Source of the DNA: Dichetophora obliterata
Lineage: Eukaryota > Arthropoda > Insecta > Diptera > Sciomyzidae
Length of the DNA: 64,000 bases
Assembly (NCBI GenBank): GCA_963920525.1
Contig: OY986435.1
Location: 275,240,848 to 275,304,847 of the forward strand
Direction of reading: 5' to 3'
Made by a program: the position numbers and the translations under genes. Of the stretch, positions 1 to 11,510 are shown piece by piece; the stretch's first letter is position 1, and each line of letters begins with the position of its first letter. The notes under the pieces are model-generated. The model worked only from the letters and a program-made list of their open reading frames with translations, ran no database searches and was not told where the DNA came from.

Positions 1-449
1 GGAGAAAAACTGAGAAATTGGCACTTAAAATCTCATCGCCTCTGTAGTGCAGTGCGCTAGTGCGCGCTTGTACGGGTATCACAAAGATTTCTGATGAAGC
101 CTTTAGCAGGGCAAAAATTGCAATAAAATCAGCTAGTGATATTTTCCTTTTTATATTGAAATAACGTTTTTGTTGTTTTTCTTTTTTTGGAAAGATTCGT
201 TAAAACAATAAATTGTTCTAATTTTGACCTAAAGCTCAATAAACGATTTTAAACTATCAAACAACTAGAATTTGTGTTTAAAATCAAATATGATTTAAAC
301 TATCAATTATTTGGAATTTATATTGAACTCAGATAAAATCAGCATAATAAATAACAAGGTCATTTAGAAAAACAAAAACTTTAATTAACAAAAATTTTTT
401 ACGTTAACACGAGTAAAAATCAAATAATAGACGAATTAAAATAATTTAT

Positions 450-546
450 ATTGGCCATATTGAAGCCGAATAGCCGAAACTGGCCGAAACTGACAAAAAG
501 GGCCGAAACTGGCCGTAACCGAAACCAAATACTCGGTCGGACACTA
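450..546 (-). repeat. terminal end of an hAT-type element
   Basis: The stretch is rich in short GGCCGAAACTGG-like repeats and ends in GGTCGGACACTA. Read on the minus strand this gives TAGTGTCCGACC, the same terminus and the same first 95 bases, in the same order, as the hAT element at 37634-39017. Homology stops inside position 450, so this is a relative sharing only its end, or a truncated copy. No opposite end or target duplication is visible in the window. Confidence 0.6.
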
Positions 547-1560
547 GATAAAGCATAAGTTTAGCAGAAGTGTGCGAGTAATGCTTGAACCTAACCAAAA
601 TTGAGCTGAACTCTGAATCGATCACGTTCTGACTCCTTTCACACTGGTAAGCTACATCTGCTCTTTTATAAAGGGTGATGCCCCTATGGGTAATGTTACG
701 GTGGTCGTCATATGATCCCTGGTTATGACACTTTTTACTCTCTTTTTTCGTTTGATGAGCTGTGTGCCGAAAGTATGTTATGCTGGTGGTTATATGATGC
801 CTTAGCACCAGTACATTATTTGCTACTTTTAGTATTTTTTCAACCGATTAGTGTTGCTATTAAGCAGGTTTCATTACTGCTTTCATACATTTCGTACTAA
901 AAGTGTACTATTTTCGTGCCTAAACACAAATGTTGTGAATAATTCCACAACGCAACACTGCTTTGATCCCATGATTTCATATTTTTGTCGAATCATTTGG
1001 TGACCGTGGTGGTGCAAATTTACTCTCTTGCTCTCGCTCTCAAATTTACATTGAAACAACAACAATGCATGACCATGATGACCCCATAACCGCCACCGTA
1101 ACACGGGGCTATGCGAAGAAACAATGGCAGTAAGCGATACCCAGGTAAATGAAAATTTGATCTGTATCCTTGGCTACCAGAGATCTGCATTGAATGTTTC
1201 GTATGCTATGCTTTCATTCGTCAGAAAAAACTGTGAGTCATGTTGTGCAGTGTCCGCTGTTGCTTGCTGCATTGTTATGCACTGCCTTTGAAAAGACAAT
1301 ATTACCTTTTTAACGGCACTATTGCTTTGTGTTTATTTCGTTGAGTTAATTGGAAATTTGAACACACTTCTGTTTGCGCTGAGCTGCTTTTATCAACGAG
1401 TGTCTGCTGTTAATCAATTCAGTACGCATGCAGATTTCAAATTAGAAACACATTGCCAAACGTTTTTTAATTAATACATTTCAGATTTATTTAAGAAATT
1501 ATTTTAGATGCACATTAAAAAAATGTTTGCCAAACTTTTACAAAACACAAAATAGAAAAA
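547..1560. other. no gene recognised
   Basis: AT-rich sequence with only short reading frames (up to about 60 codons) that carry no motif I recognise. The base composition is a little less AT-biased than nearby transposon debris. Nothing else can be supported. Confidence 0.5.
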
Positions 1561-1677
1561 TATCTCAAGTTTATTAAATTAAAATTAAAAATGGAGGTGT
1601 ACTTTTTTTTATCCACACACTCCAAGAAATGTGAGCATTCCCGGATATAACCAGGAAACATTCCAGGAAGCTTAAGG

Positions 1678-1788
1678 CACTGATATTGTGTAGTAAGCCT
1701 GTATAATGGACCGCAGTTTTTATACAGGTAAGCTTACTAAAAGATTGAATGTCACTGATAATGTGTAGTAAACCTGTATAACGGATCG
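1678..1788. repeat. two direct copies of a 36-bp motif
   Basis: A 36-base block beginning CACTGATATTGTGTAG at 1678-1713 recurs with four mismatches at 1753-1788. The intervening part contains an inverted match to the TATAC/AGG part of the block. This is probably the end of an unidentified repeat. Confidence 0.55.
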
Positions 1789-1881
1789 TGGACATCGGTG
1801 CCTCAAGCTTTTAAATATAAATGTATTTGAAAAATTCTAAATTTATATAAGTCCTTAGAACTTACCAATTTACGTACGTAT

Positions 1882-1906
1882 TTATATATATATATATATA
1901 TATATA
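1882..1906. repeat. (TA)n microsatellite
   Basis: About twelve uninterrupted TA dinucleotides. Confidence 0.9.
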
Positions 1907-2004
1907 ACAAATGTCACTTAATTTTTTTTTCTTTTTAGTTCACGTCTTTTTTAAATAAAAGCTTATTTTTAAAAAAACTTTTCTACTTTTTTATTTATTT
2001 TTTA

Positions 2005-2190
2005 CTTTTTAGTCTTAAAGGTTTTTTTATTTGTAAGCAGTAAAAGAGGGTGTGGCAAAAATGTTATAACATTGCATTGCCAACGGACTTACATATGTAT
2101 GTTAAATTTCAGCTTAATCGGATACCAACAAGTTTGCAAAATTGCGAAAAATTGTTTGCTAATTTTGACGGACATACATACAAAAATACA
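2005..2190 (+). repeat. dispersed GGCGGTAAAAGGGGGTGTGG repeat, left part
   Basis: This matches 6300-6475 along its whole length: a short (a/g)gcRGTAAAAGRGGGTGTGGC block, then a shared stretch with TTTCAGCTTAATCGGATA, then GGACATACATAC. It is the left half of a repeat that was split at 2191 by the TA-flanked element; the right half resumes at 5988. Family unknown; recurring copies are also at 50970, 59612 and 60687. Confidence 0.75.
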
Positions 2191-2747
2191 TATATCGGTC
2201 ATTCCATGTCAAATCGGACGCTTTTCGAAACTTACATTTCTGTAAAAATTTGGTACTTTGCACGTGGATAGTACTTTAAAAAAGAAAAATATTTGCATAT
2301 ATTTTTTTATAATTTTCATTTTTTTTTTTTGCAGTTATACACAGTGAAAAATTGAAAAGAAAAACAAAAATTGTTATTTGGACATGTATTCCAACAACTA
2401 TATCTTCTAAACCGTTAGTCCTACAAGAAGAAAATTGAGGACATATCTTAAAGATCTTGAATTGCTCTTTATTCTGGAGTCCATTTTTACAAACATTTTC
2501 AAGAAAAAATTTTAAATTTTTTGACCACTAAAAATTTCATTCCCATTTTTCAAGGTCAGCATCACTTTTTTTCTGGCACTTTCAAAATATTTTCATATTG
2601 AGCCATTCATTTTTAATGCGTTCTCAAAATTTGATGTTGGAGAATCAATGCATACTATTTTTAACGAAATTTTCAAAAACTGATTACACAATTTTTAAGT
2701 GTAAAATACTTTAATTTTTAATTTTTCTGTATAATATTTCACTGTGT

Positions 2748-5700
2748 CTTCATGTTTCATCTGGGGGCGATGTAACAATGTAACATGTCTGACTGTCTCA
2801 ACCTGGCGAGGCCAGCATAATCTTTGTGAAATCGCCTCAAGTCGACTCAAACCTCCACGTGGTGTTTCTTGGGCAACGTCAAAACTGACAACCGTTAGTT
2901 TGGTGGCTAATCTGAGCGGCGGGCCTCCCTAAGCTTAAAATAGGTTGTGCGTCGGGTTTGAAGCCCACCCGTAAAAACCAATTTCAATGAACACAAATAA
3001 AAATAGAAGAAAAATGATCCCCAAATCTGATGACGACTACCGCAAACGAAAAACTGATAATGATTTACGGCCATGCGGAGAAGCACGAGTTTGGATGCGG
3101 ATTTGTAGTTGGCAAGAGACTACGGCCCCACGTCCTGCGATTCACACCTGTGAACGAACGACTTGCCATAATCCGCATCAAGGTTAGATTTTTCAATATA
3201 AGCCTAATATGTGCGCACGCTCCGACAGAAGACAAGGACGATGAGATCAAGGAAGATTTCTACGAGTGCCTTGAAAATGCTTACGAGTGCTGCCCCCGCC
3301 ACGACGTAAAAATCGTACTTGGTGACTTCAGCGCTAAGGTGGGCAAGGAAAATATTTTTGGTCCAACAGTCGGAAAGTTCAGCCTCCACGACAACACCTC
3401 CGATAACGGAATGAGGCTGATTGACTTCGCCGCAGCACGAAACATAGTCGTAAGTAGCACTAGATTCAATCATCTCAGTATTCATAAAGCCACCTGGATG
3501 TCCCCTGATCAAAAAACAAAAAATCGAATTGATCACGTTTTGATCGACGGAAGGCACTCTTCCAGTGTATTGGATGTACGCACGATCCGTGGTGCAAACA
3601 TTGACTCGGATCACTATCTTGTTGCAGCCAAGATTCGTACACGTCTGTGTGCAGCTAAGAATACACGCAACTCTACACAGAGAAAGCTAGACGTCGACAA
3701 GCTGCAATCAAAACAGACAGCCGATGCTTTCGCCACTCGACTCTCACTCCTGCTTCAAAGCACTCCTCCGATCGATGATATATGCGCGCAGTGGACACAC
3801 ATTTCCAACTCCATGCGTGCGACTGCTGAAGAGGTGATTGGCTACCACCGCCCTCGCCGAAACCAGTGGTACGACTAGGAGAGTCGCGACGCCACTGCAG
3901 AGAAAGACGCCGACTACAAAGCCACCCTGCAGTCGGTTGTAACGCGCGCCGCTAAGGAGCGATACAAAGAAAAGAGGAGGGAAGAGAGACGTATTTTCAG
4001 GCAGAAAAAAAGAGAGGCAGAAAAGCTCGAGCAGGAGAAGATTGAAATGTATGGTGACAGGAATGAGGCCCGAAAATTTTTGGAAAAAATTAGATGCCTT
4101 GCCCATGGTTTTAAAACCGGGGCCTCTTTCTGCAGGGATGAAAACGGGAATCAAATGACAGATGTCCAGAGTACACTGACGTTATGGAGGGAACACTTCT
4201 TTAAGCTTCTAAATGGCGACGCTGACAACAATTCCGCCAATAGAGATGATATTCCGGAAACCCCAATTTTGAATGACAGCGTTAAGGTTCCGCTGCCCGA
4301 CTACGATGAAGTTCTGAGAGCTATAGCTCGGCTTAAAAATAACAAAGCCGCGGGAGCTGATGGCTTACCCGCTGAGCTGTTTAAGAACGGAGGCGAAGCT
4401 CTACTTAAATGCATTCACGAGCTTCTGTGCAGAATATGGTCGGAAGAATGCATTCCGAACGATTGCAGTCTCAGTCCACAAGAAAGGCGATCATACTAGC
4501 TGTGCCAATTACCGTGGGATAAGCCTTCTTAATATCGCATATAAAGTCCTGTCGAGCGTTTTATGTGAAAGATTGAAGCATTGTAAACGAACTGATCGGA
4601 CCTTATCAGTGTGGCTTCAGACCTGGAAAGTCCACCATCGACCAGATTTTCACGCTACAACAAATCTTGGAGAAGACTCAAGAAAAACAAGTCGACACCC
4701 ACCATCTTTTTGACGACTACAAAGCCGCCTACGATAGCCCAATAAGAAAGCATCTGTACTCCACCATGTCTGAATTTGGTATTCCTGCAAAACTAATACG
4801 ACTTTGCAGGATGACACTGAGCAACACCAGCAGCGCAGTTAAAATCGGGAAGGACCTCTCCCCGTCATTTGTTACCAAACGAGGTTTCAGACAAGGTGAT
4901 TTCTTATCGTGCGACTTTTTCAACCTAATGATGGAAAACATCATCCGAGCTGCTGATCTGAGACGTAGTGGAACAAAATTCTACAAGAGTGTTATGCTGC
5001 TTGCGTATGCTGATGGCATCGATATCATTGGTCATAATACGCGTGAAGTCAGTGCAGCATTTTCCAGATTAGAAAGAGAGTCAATTCGAATGGGTCTGGC
5101 AGTGAATGCAGATAAGACAAAATACTTGGTGTCAACAAACAAACAGTCCCAGCGTCTTGGAACCCACGTTACCGTTAACAATACCTCCTTTGAGGTTGTG
5201 AAGGACTTCGTTTATCTGGGATCCAGCATAAACTCAACCAACGACATCAGCATTGAGATCATACGAAGAATAACTCTTGCCAACAGGTGTTACTTTGGGC
5301 TCAGTAGGCAATTGAGAAGCAGAACCCCCTCTCGACGAACGAAAATCACGCTCTATAAATCGCTCATCATTCCCGTCCTACTTTATGCATCACAAACCTG
5401 GACGCTGAGCATTTAGATGAAAAGGCTTTAGGAGCATTCGAGAAAAAGATTCTTCGTAATATCTACGGACCAATCTGCGTCAATGGCGAGTACCGAATAC
5501 GGTGGAATGATGAACTGTATGAGCTGTACGCTGACATCGACATAGTCAAGTGCATTAAAATCGAGCGGCTTCGCTGGCTTGGTCATGTTCAGCGCATGAA
5601 AGACGATGCTCCAGTGAAGAAAACATTCGATTCGGTACCCAGCGGTGGTCAACGCAGAAGAGGACGACCGCATCTTCGTTGGAAAGACCAAGTAGAGGAC

Positions 5701-5821
5701 AACCTGACGAAGCTTGGAATATCCAACTGGCGCCAGAAAGCGAGAGATAGAAATGGCTGGCGCAAACTCTTAGATGAGGCCAAGACCGACATACGGTTGT
5801 AGAACCAACTAAGTAAGTAAG
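2748..5821 (+). mobile_element. RTE-type non-LTR retrotransposon, 5'-truncated
   Basis: An endonuclease-reverse transcriptase element bounded by a perfect 13-bp target duplication, TATTTCACTGTGT at 2735-2747 and 5822-5834. The 3' end is a short TAAG tandem tail rather than a long poly(A), as is usual in the RTE clade. The N-terminal endonuclease region normally preceding the preserved part is missing, so the copy is probably 5'-truncated. It landed in the MITE at 2193-5985. About 3.07 kb long. Confidence 0.88.
3030..5802 (+). pseudogene. RTE endonuclease-reverse transcriptase, broken
   Basis: The coding sequence is broken into at least five pieces. The first (3030-3878) is the C-terminal part of an APE-type endonuclease; it keeps the SDH motif but reads GDFSAKVG where the family has GDFN (Ser codon at 3330-3332). 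An in-frame TAG at 3876-3878 follows WYD. The reverse transcriptase runs 4047-5416 through frame changes near 4470 and 4605, with KGDHTSCANYRGISLL, GPYQCGFRPGKST and GFRQGD motifs. Its active site reads YADG instead of YADD (Gly codon at 5015-5017). A further frame change near 5412 leads into the C-terminal part ending at 5802 (RWLGHVQRM ... RGRPHLRWKDQ). Both enzymes lack key residues, so the copy is dead. In insect databases such proteins are often labelled craniofacial development protein 2-like (established knowledge); they are transposon-derived. Confidence 0.92.
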
Positions 5822-5987
5822 TATTTCACTGTGTATAATTGCAGAAAAAAAATAAAATATTATAAAAAGTATGCAAAGATTTTTTGTTTTTAAAGTTCTA
5901 TCGACGTGCAAAATTTTAAAAAAATCGGAATCGTCAAAATTAGTTTTTGGACAAAAGCGTCCGATTTGACATGGAATGACCGATATA

Positions 5988-6475
5988 CGAACGAAGCAAG
6001 TTATTATCAGCTTATAGTCAGCCCCGTAGTTTTGAAGATACAGGATTTTTATTTATTTGTGGGCGGTAAAAAGGGGTGTGGCCAAATCTTTTTCATAGAC
6101 CCAATGCGATATTTGATAAGCCTGTACTGTTTAAATTTCAGCTGAATCAGCCCTGTAGTTTTAGAGATATAGCATTTTTATTGATTTGTGAGCGGTAAAA
6201 GGGGGAGTGGCAAAATAATTTTCGTAACTTTCTTCTACTCGAAGGAAATTTACTGCCAAATTTCTGCTGAATCGGCGCAGTAGTTTTAGAGATATAGCAT
6301 TTTTATTGATTTGTGGGCGGTAAAAGGGGGTGTGCCAAAACATTTTATCATAATATTGCATTGTCGCCGGACTTACATATGTGTGCAAAATTTCAGCTTA
6401 ATCGGATAACAACAAGTAATAGAAAAATGGCTTGCAAGTTTTGAGGACATACATACTAACGAAGCAAGTTGAATA
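5988..6475 (+). repeat. dispersed GGCGGTAAAAG repeat, tandem right part
   Basis: Three imperfect units about 120-125 bp apart share AGTTTTAGAGATATAGCATT then GATTTGTGGGCGGTAAAAGG, at about 6030, 6155 and 6280. The last unit is followed by the same tail seen at 2040-2190 and by ACGAAGCAAG at 6460, matching the flank just right of the MITE at 5988. That comparison confirms where the MITE inserted. Confidence 0.75.
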
Positions 6476-6479
6476 AAAG

Positions 6480-8265
6480 CTTATAAAAATAAGAAAAAAC
6501 GATCCTTATTGATAGCAGAGCAATAAGCCGGAGCGAATTTCAAAAGTTTTAAAAGATATAACAAAAGATATAAAGATATAACATATATATCTTCATTTTC
6601 AAAAAAATCCTTAAACATCACGGTATCCAAGAAAAATTTATGTTTTATCAATATTGTACTCTATTTCAATAGATTTAAGATTGCTGATTCCGAATCTGAC
6701 AACAAATTTTTTATATCTTTATTAGATCTTCGGATACATACTGTTGAATGAATGAAATACGAGTTTTTTAGGCATTCTTAAGGCATGATTAGTAATTTAT
6801 GGATTGTAGTAAAATCTTCAAAACACACTTGAAAGGTAGATTAGTTTATAGTTTCTAATCTTACAATGTTTGATAGCTTAATCGTATGTTATTTCACAAA
6901 AATAAGCATTAAAATTGTGCGAGTATAACTTTAATGAACACACATACAAAATGCTAATCTTTACTTATATAAAATCGCTCCGATATTCATCAATTCCATT
7001 TATTAGAAGTTTTTAAAAAATCGTTTAAAAAGGTATCCTGTTTTTGGCTCAAAACCGGAGCGGAAAGATAAGTCTAATCCTTACAAAATTTTGTATTGTT
7101 AATGTATGATGCCATATTTATTGATCCCCCTTTGAGCCAGTTCGATACAAGTGTACCTTTTTTTCTCATATATAATCGCTCCGCCCTACTGAGCAGGTAG
7201 TTTTTGTAAATTATTTTTTTATGGTTTGTTTTCTTTGCTTTTTTCTAAATTTTTTAACGGATTGAATCCAAAAAAAAAAGAATTGCCTAAAAGTAAATAT
7301 TTAAAGCTTTAAATCTTACTCAAGGAGCTATGTTCAGGCAGGAGACCCAAAAAGATTTTTTTGAGAATTTTTCTCAGCTGCAACAGCTGATCTCTTCTAA
7401 AAAAAGCGTCTTGCCGTGAGCACGATATTTCTGGACTGGATCATTTGATATGAAAAAACGAAAAATATTTCGTTAATGAAATATCTTTCTTTATCTTGAA
7501 ATTAATCAAAGGAATAAGCAACATATAAATTTTTGACAAAATCGAGGCTTTTAAAAAAATTAAATTTTTAATAAAAGTTTAGGCTTTCAATTGTTTATAA
7601 AATGGAAAATATTTATCGGTCAGAAAAAACCTTCGATTTATTACTGAAAAATATACTTAAAATGCTACACTTCCAACCATTCGTTGCCTTTTCGAAGACA
7701 CTAATTGTTGTATACATACGACAAACATCAACATCAATCGAGCGAAATGTGCATTCCTTATTTTCGTTTATTTGATGCGTACGGTTTATCTCAGCATTCT
7801 TTTTTCTGTGTATAACAAATAACTGCAAATGAATGCTTTAATGTAGATCTCTGTTGGCTAACTAGGTCACGTTTAGTTCCATTATTTGAGGCCTTTATAG
7901 AGCACAATATACATAGACCGAGAAAAAATATGCTCAGTCCGCTCTATGTGTCAAAAGTCTATGCGAAAGTGGCAACATGAGCATTGATGATAACAAAATT
8001 ACTTGTGTCAAACGTTTTCCAAATAATTTCTAAGTATTAGAATTATTGTGCCAAATATCATTAAAACAATATATTAACATGGAATTACTTATTATTATTA
8101 TTTTTATTGGGATTTGCAATGCGACATTAAGATCTATTGTGCCCATTCATGGAATTAAAGAACCTCTTTTAGTTCCATCTCTGAGATAAATGTTAGTATA
8201 TGTCCCATGTCTCTTGATTTTAATTTATTTATTTGGCAAGGAAGGCAATATACTTTTTCTAGGAG
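6480..8265. other. no gene recognised
   Basis: AT-rich, short frames only. The motif CGGAGCG/CGCTCCG appears several times in both orientations (about 6531, 6977, 7054, 7177), suggesting decayed repeats, but I cannot define an element. Confidence 0.45.
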
Positions 8266-8267
8266 AT

Positions 8268-9372
8268 CGTTTTTTTTTTTATTTATTTATATTTTTTTTT
8301 TTCCTCACTCCTTTCCTTGTTTTGGTGTACAAAGACAAGCTAATCGAAGTGGGCGTAATCTAACATACTAACATATTTTATACAAAGTAGTAGAAAATAT
8401 GGCTATTAAACTACTGTGCTATCTTATAATTAATAGGGAATAGTTAAAGAGGCATGGATGATGATTGGTGATCGTGATAAGGATAAAAGCTTAGGGTGGA
8501 AAGAGGTGATTGGATAGGGTACGCTTGAATATGTATTTAGACGTAGGTAGTAGGTGCTCGCTGATAGTATTAAATATCATACAACATCTGTTAATTGGTT
8601 CGTTGAAAGCGTACGTGGTGTGGTGTTGTGATTCACTTAGAAATCTTGTAGGCCTAGTTCTCCTTATTGGCTCATTTATTGTTACTATGTTGGAAATATG
8701 TTCGCTGTCAATGTTTCGTAAAAAGTCAAAAAGTAAGAATTGTTTTTGGATAGATTCTATTCTTTTTTTTTTTGGTTGCAGTAACTTTAGATTTGTAGTT
8801 ACATTAACATATTTCAACGAATATCTGCTATAAAAACCAATTTTCATTTTTCACTACCAAATGAAGTTTATATTAAACGAAATATTTTTATGGCAACAAA
8901 AGTGCAAAAGACATAAAAAAGATTTTGCAGTGCCAACTAATCTGTTTTTTGGGTGCAAACGTTCTTGAATGCGTTTGAACGTCTTTTAATGAATCGGAGA
9001 AGCTTGTTTGCCCTGAATGTAATATGATGTAAAGCGCAGCCTAGAATCTAGGATAACCCCAAGATCTGCTATGGGATTGATCCTTTTTAGTTTAACGCCA
9101 TTTGGCTCAAAACTACTATAAAGCATTTTTTTTACGGGAATTACTTATGACATAGCATTTATTTTCATTTAGAGAAAGCTTATGTTGATTACACCAAATT
9201 TCCAGGAATAAAAGTTTATTCTGGAAGAAAACTGTATCCACATCAGATTTAATGACATAATAAATTCTTAAGTCGTCTGCGTATTAGAGATGTGGGATAT
9301 CATACAAAACTTCAGATATATCTGCAATAAATATCCCTACAGGACTTTCACCCAACTTTAAGGTGATTACAA
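8268..9372 (-). pseudogene. jockey-like LINE reverse transcriptase remnant
   Basis: Read on the minus strand, this is the 3' half of a jockey-clade ORF2. The catalytic YADD box is at 9272-9283 (YADDLRIY), preceded by a stop codon. Downstream on that strand come LSLNENKC, NSRKKN, DLGVILDSRLRF and, at 8491-8847, RIESIQKQFLLF and a proline/arginine-rich C-terminus. The reading frame is broken several times. The plus-strand T-runs at about 8270-8305 are the poly(A) tail, and homology begins at about 9372, so the copy is 5'-truncated. The residues before YADD look degraded compared with the family's usual GVPQGS region. Confidence 0.8.
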
Positions 9373-9730
9373 ACTATTTTCAAAACAAACCCCCACTGGT
9401 TGAATAGTCAACTCTTTTCTTCGAAAATAACTAGTGGTTTTCTCTATGAAATGGCCGCAAAATCACCAGTACGCACTACTTACGATATGACAGATTGACT
9501 TGTTTGTATATATTGAAACCAACTACACTCACAGAACTAAACCCATTGCCGCAACCGAATAATTGCCCTACTAACTTTGTCGATTGTAGGCAATTTTGTA
9601 AATGCCACAATCGCCAATTTCCCAATTGAGCTAAGTGCGTCATTCCGTTGCGAGAACGGAACTGCAGAAAAGTTTTTGAGCCATTCGGTTGTGCACAACG
9701 AACTGTTTATCGCGTTTACCAGAACTCGGT
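9373..9730. other. no gene recognised
   Basis: Moderately GC-richer than its surroundings (9540-9730), with CCGAATAATTGCC and repeated CGGTT motifs. No coding or element signal. Confidence 0.4.
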
Positions 9731-9738
9731 TATATAAA
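9731..9738 (+). promoter_or_regulatory. TATA-box-like sequence
   Basis: TATATAAA sits 10-15 bases upstream of the start of a 217-bp tandem duplication. No initiator or transcribed product can be confirmed, and in AT-rich DNA such a match is expected often. Confidence 0.25.
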
Positions 9739-9745
9739 CCTAGCT

Positions 9746-10200
9746 AGTGCGAAAAACAAACGATGAAAATAAGCATGCTTTGTTGTTAGCAAATAATATA
9801 AGCATTTTGCAAATTTGATAATTTTTTAAGAAGAGATTACAAGTTATATTTATTAAATATTGAATAAAAGTATATTTTTTCAATTTATTTCTTCACTTTG
9901 AACACTTGCAGCGAGAATACCGACCGAGCCATGAACAAAGACGCGACGAGCAACATAGAGAGTGTAAAAAACAAACGACGGAAATTATGATTGCTTTGTT
10001 GTTTCTTATTGCAGTTATTTACGAAGAAATGAAAGTAATTTAGTTATATTAATAAAATATTCGATAAAAAATATTTTTTAACTAATTTATTTACCTTAAA
10101 ACACTTCAACAACTTGCAGCGAGATTACCGAAATAGAAATCGACCGAATATTGAACAAAGGAGGAACGAGCAACACAGCGAGCGTGAAAAAAGCGACGGT
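9746..10200 (+). repeat. 217-bp tandem duplication, two units plus a third start
   Basis: Unit 1 starts at about 9746 (GTGCGAAAAACAAACG), unit 2 at about 9961 (AGTGTAAAAAACAAACGACG), and a partial third at about 10180 (GCGTGAAAAAAGCGACGG). Each unit contains a CTTTGTTGTT block, an AT-rich middle, then ACTTGCAGCGAGA followed by GACCGA and GAACAAAG. The ACTTGCAG|CGAGA step resembles a 3' splice site preceded by a pyrimidine-poor tract. Copies are diverged by roughly one fifth. Function unknown. Confidence 0.7.
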
Positions 10201-11010
10201 TGTGGTTAAGGTGACCACATGTGAGTTATTTTTATTGACTATTCGTCTGTTGCAATTGACTTTGGTGGCGGTGCAACTGAATATTGAAACATCGTTGAAT
10301 ATCGGTGGTAACGTAAGAACAATTCGATTGACAGAATAAATAATACGGATGTTTCAATTACTCCTTTTATCCGTAAATCTGTAATTGTAATGGTCAGTTG
10401 TTTTGGATAAACTGAAATTGCTTAGACGGAAAGTAAGTTGAAATGACAAATTCCATTCAGTTCTTGCAACTAAAGCATAAATATTGAATTTTAACCGAAT
10501 TGTTATTTAGGCATGAAGTTACAATAATAAAATAAGCATTTACGTCAACCGAAAGTCAATTATGCTTATTTAATTACAATTAAATAAACAGAGTTTTAAT
10601 TGAAACAACTACTTTATGAGTACCCCAGTTAAAACGTATTTACTGTAACCTAACGCCAACAAATTATTTTTGTGAGTGATAGTAGTCAGTCTACATAAAA
10701 TAAGCTTATATCTGGTTACTTTCATTCTACTTACTAGTGAGGAGTAAGACGACTACATTTTAACTGGTTTTTTGTAAACTAGCTTCTAGTGAAAATAGAC
10801 AATATTTAGCCATACCAAAAAATATTTTAAAGTCGACTCAAAATTTAGTGTGAAAAAAAAATTACAAAAACGATGTGTTTGCTACTAAATTTCAACATTT
10901 AAATATTTTCTGTTTAGTCTGACTGATTCTCATCTGGCTATATGAAACCAGTTGGAAATTTTTATTATACAAAAAAAAATTTATTACATTTAATGCTAAA
11001 ACATGAGTTT
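10201..11010. other. no gene recognised
   Basis: A 62-codon open frame ends at 10339 and has no recognisable domain. The rest is AT-rich with no repeat structure that I could define. Confidence 0.4.
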
Positions 11011-11013
11011 TTC

Positions 11014-11175
11014 AGTCTTCAATAACGTAGTCAATTCATAAAAGTGATAAATATTTAGTAAAGTGTTAAATAATATATTTATATTCCATTGAAAAAAAAG
11101 CATAGTTCTTCAAAAATGAGTTAAGTCTTCAGTAACGTTCAAAAGTGATAAATATTTAGTAAAGTGTGTTAAAAA
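11014..11175 (+). repeat. short direct repeat pair
   Basis: The block AAAAGTGATAAATATTTAGT, with TCTTCARTAACG before it and AAAGTGT after it, occurs at about 11014-11074 and again at about 11124-11175. Confidence 0.6.
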
Positions 11176-11204
11176 AAAATAAATTTCATTGAACATTATT
11201 TTAA

Positions 11205-11405
11205 CTTTTTTCACGTTCCATTGCCTTTCTGACGATATAAAATGAAGGTATGCTCTTCAAGTGTCCAGAAATTAGTGAATTGTTAATGGATTTTTAATAC
11301 AAATTCGATTTCTTAAATTGATATCCTAGTTATGGAAATTGTATTTTAATAAACTGAGCTCCGTTGTCACAAAATAAACCCTATTTTGACCATAAAAATT
11401 AATCA
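11205..11405 (+). repeat. diverged relative of the 42-43 kb foldback arms
   Basis: Shares GACGATATAAAATGAAGGT-like sequence, GCTCTTCAAGTG, AATACAAATTCGA and ACTGAGCTCCGTTGT ... CCCTATTTTGACC, in that order, with the arms of the foldback element at 41985-43497. It is a decayed fragment of the same or a related family. Confidence 0.55.
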
Positions 11406-11510
11406 GTTAAAAAAAGTTGAGTCTAATCTTAATGGTAAGTTCAACAGATATAACACTTCAATGTGACATAGGCGCTATACAAATATTTCCAAAACATTTT
11501 TTTTTATTTA

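Larger units (their letters stand above)
2193..5985. mobile_element. TA-flanked DNA element with TIRs of about 160 bp
   Basis: The left end (from 2193, TATCGGTCATTCCATGTC) and right end (to 5985) are inverted copies of each other over about 160 bases, ending near TACACAGTGAAA at 2338-2349 and its complement at 5827-5838. Both ends abut TA (2191-2192 and 5986-5987), the duplication expected of Tc1/mariner-type elements. Removing the RTE insertion leaves about 700 bp with no coding capacity, so it is a MITE. The superfamily assignment rests only on the TA duplication. Confidence 0.8.

Noticed and set aside
20..110. tRNA- or SINE-like head (TAGTGCAGTGCGCTAGTGCGC)
   Set aside because: An A-box-like word is present but I see no B box (GGTTCGANNCC) downstream and no cloverleaf can be drawn.
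446..808. 120-codon minus-strand frame as a gene
   Set aside because: Its C-terminal part is the hAT terminus at 450-546 and the rest has no recognisable feature.
10151..10339. 62-codon frame after the 217-bp duplication as a small secreted protein
   Set aside because: It begins inside repeat unit 2, is hydrophobic only in a short part, and shows no conserved features.
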